From Physcomitrium patens (Eukaryota > Streptophyta > Bryopsida > Funariales > Funariaceae), in contig NC_037253.1 in assembly GCF_000002425.4 (NCBI RefSeq), positions 10,468,567 through 10,532,566 on the forward strand: 64,000 nt of DNA, in the 5' to 3' direction. Below, in pieces: positions 61,993 through 64,000 of this stretch (within the stretch, counting starts at the first letter, position 1; each line of letters opens with the position of its first letter). Position numbers and translations under genes: made by a program. The notes under the pieces are model-generated. The model was not told the origin of the DNA. It saw only the letters and a program-made list of their open reading frames with translations, and ran no database searches.

Positions 61993-64000
61993 GTGCAAAA
62001 ATCTAAAAAAGACCTAAAAAAAGTGGATGTGCTTGATAGAGATGATAAGATAATAGGTATACATATGGAGACTGATTTAGAAGATTTTATGGAAGAAATT
62101 TTAGAGGTTAAACAAGAAAATGAAGATCAAGTGGTGCAAGTACATTCAAGAGAAATCTACTCAGCTATAGAAGCATTTCAAGATTATAAAGTCAAAGTTG
62201 AAACTAGGTACAAGATTGCGGAGAGGAAAATAAAACCTATAGCTATACCATTACCTAGTGATTCTAATCATCAAGTTCAACAAGCTTTGAAGGAAAAGGG
62301 CTTACGAGATCCTAAATAAATTGGCCACAAGTTTATCAAGAACACACTCAATGAGTTGAAAGTAGGATGTAGAAATTTTCTATTACTTGTCGAAGAAATG
62401 AAATTTAGAAATATGTTAAGTATGCATAGAAAGGCTTTTGCTTTTGAACCTTCAGAAATTAGATGTGTTGATCCAAGTGTTGTGGCACCAATAATTATAT
62501 TTACAGTTTTGCATGTTCCTTAGGATTTAAGACCAATTTTGATACCTAAAGAACATCTACCTAAACTTATGGATCTTTTAAAAGAAAAGATGCAAATAAA
62601 GATCTTAGAACCATCATTTGTACCATATTCCAATCATTGGTTTACAGTACCAAAGAAAAATAGAACACTATGGTTCATTCAAGATATACAACTAATGAAT
62701 AAAGTGACCATTAGAAATACTAGGATTGGACCAATTGTTGGAGAATTTGCTGAGGCATTTGTTGATAGAACTATTTAATCTATTGGAGATCTCTATTCTA
62801 GATATGATCAATTTTAATTAACTGAAGGAAGCAAAGATATCACTACTATGAGGACACCTTTAGAATTGGTTAAGATGTGTACATCGCCACAAAGAACAAT
62901 AAACTCGGTAGCTCACATGATCAATGGGATGAATAAGGTTCTTCATGATTTCATTCCAGAAAAGACTATGCCCTTCCTGGATCATATTCCAATAAAAAGG
63001 TGTATAGAAGAAGAAAAAAATGAAACAATGGATCAGAAGGGATGCCGTAAATTTGTATCTAATCATATTTCAGACTGTGACAAAATTTCATTTCAACTTG
63101 AAGATGTTCACTTGATACTATCAGGAGCTAAATCTATCTTTGGAGTTCGAGAAGTTATTATTATGAGGCATTTGTGTGGATGGTTTGGTCACAAACCTGA
63201 TCCTAATAAGGTGGATGCCATACAATAGATGAAGGATATTTGTAGCTCACAAATACAAGTATGGAAGATTTTAGGAGCTTACATATTTTATTATATATGG
63301 ATTCCTGATTATGCACATATAGCTGATCTTCTTTATAGTTTGCTATGAAAAGGGAAGAGATTTAAATGGGAGAAGAAGCACACAAAAATAATTCAAAATC
63401 TAAAAAAAATATTATCTTCTCCACGTGTATTGTGAAGGATAAGTTATGACGATAGAAAATCGATGATACTTACAGTTGATACTAATCTAATAGTTATTGG
63501 CTAGGCTTTAGGGCAAAACAATGAAGAAGGTAACATGTTTGCTATTAGGTTTGGAGCTAAAGTATTAAAAGAACGACAAAGAAACTATCCATAGGTGAAA
63601 CGGGAGCTATGGAGAATAGTTACAACTATAAAAAATAAAAGAGATTATTTAATTGAAGAACTAGTAATAGTGGAAATAGATTGTTTGCCACTATTGGAAA
63701 TGATTATCAACTGTAACATCCTTGATATTGCTATGCTCAAATGGATTGCATATATTAAATCTTTGAATCTTGAATTTAGGCATATAATAGGCAAAGATAA
63801 TCTTGTAGCAGATATGCTATCCCGAGCTAGATATGAACAAGAAAAAGATTTGATTAAAGATACTGAAGATATAGGTACTACCTTCTATTTTAGGGTACAA
63901 CAAAGAGAAGATGAATATTCAAGTCCATTTATAGAAAAATTATATAAAGAAGAATAGATTGATATTAGATGCTTTTTAAGCACATTATCAAGACAATCAC
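61993..64000 (+). pseudogene. Pol of element C: RT and RNase H, partial at the window edge
   Basis: Starts with a linker (61993-62319), then RT (WFTVPKKNRTLWFIQDIQ). At the catalytic box the residues are FLDH (62974-62985), where element A has FLDD, so one metal-binding Asp is lost. A GHLCG-like block, HFLGAxIFY-type block and RNase H remnants follow, with EIDCLPLLEM and KDNLVADMLSRARYE at 63670-63840. Several stops interrupt it. It continues off the right edge, so integrase is not seen. Confidence 0.75.

Larger units (their letters stand above)
50753..64000 (+). mobile_element. Ty3/gypsy element C, partial, split by element B
   Basis: The presumed 5' LTR is about 50753-52059, followed four bases later by a primer-site 16-mer. 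Gag starts in the 52.1-kb region and runs to 53297, then is interrupted by element B (53298-60597). After B the target duplicate AGAAG is followed by resumed coding: rest of Gag, protease, RT, RNase H. The integrase and 3' LTR lie beyond 64000. Proteins are clearly related to element A in order and motifs but diverged, and riddled with stops. Element B plus one AGAAG (7305 nt) is divisible by three, so C's Gag frame continues across the insertion. Confidence 0.82.

Noticed and set aside
1..64000. CRISPR arrays and tRNA genes
   Set aside because: No regularly spaced repeat-spacer pattern was seen, and no cloverleaf with a proper T-arm was recognised by eye; a dedicated tRNA scan could still find one.

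Overview
The window is nuclear DNA of a land plant, most likely a moss or another non-seed plant. Four protein-coding genes are well supported. All have GT-AG introns, and two belong to plant families: a CBS/PB1-domain protein (two copies) and a RETICULATA-related plastid protein. The moss assignment is an inference from compact, moderately GC genes set in AT-rich DNA packed with decayed LTR retrotransposons. The sequence does not name a species.

Gene-bearing part (about 4.7-31 kb). Two paralogous CBSCBSPB genes lie head to head. The minus-strand copy occupies 4772-10447 (557 aa) and the plus-strand copy 17317-21973 (570 aa). Both have 14 coding exons, with identical intron phases and ten exons of identical length. 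Between them lies a two-exon RPL41 gene (25 aa; 14365-15064) with a telo-box and TATA box. A minus-strand eight-exon RETICULATA-related gene (425 aa) occupies 28019-30900. Only the CBS pair is related by descent; I see no operon-like or pathway link among the genes.

Repeat-bearing part. At the left end (about 0.2-3.5 kb) a heavily decayed Ty1/copia element carries a solo LTR of family D. At 11.3-12.9 kb one family-B LTR contains two further family-B LTRs, one sense and one antisense. From 34.7 kb to the end the window is almost entirely nested Ty3/gypsy DNA. Element D (minus, 35985-49626) is split by element A (plus, 36642-45343, two 1360-bp LTRs). Further right, an antisense family-B LTR fragment (50510-50752) appears broken by element C (plus, about 50753 to beyond 64000). 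C is split by chromovirus B (53298-60597, two 552-bp LTRs, perfect 5-bp target duplication). B in turn carries an antisense solo LTR related to A (55016-55939).

A and C form one lineage with a DHGS-type protease site and an FLDD-type reverse transcriptase box. B is a chromodomain element with a single gag-pol frame and an extra downstream open frame. All elements carry premature stops or frameshifts and none looks able to move by itself. No CRISPR array, bacterial-type operon or convincing tRNA gene was seen.
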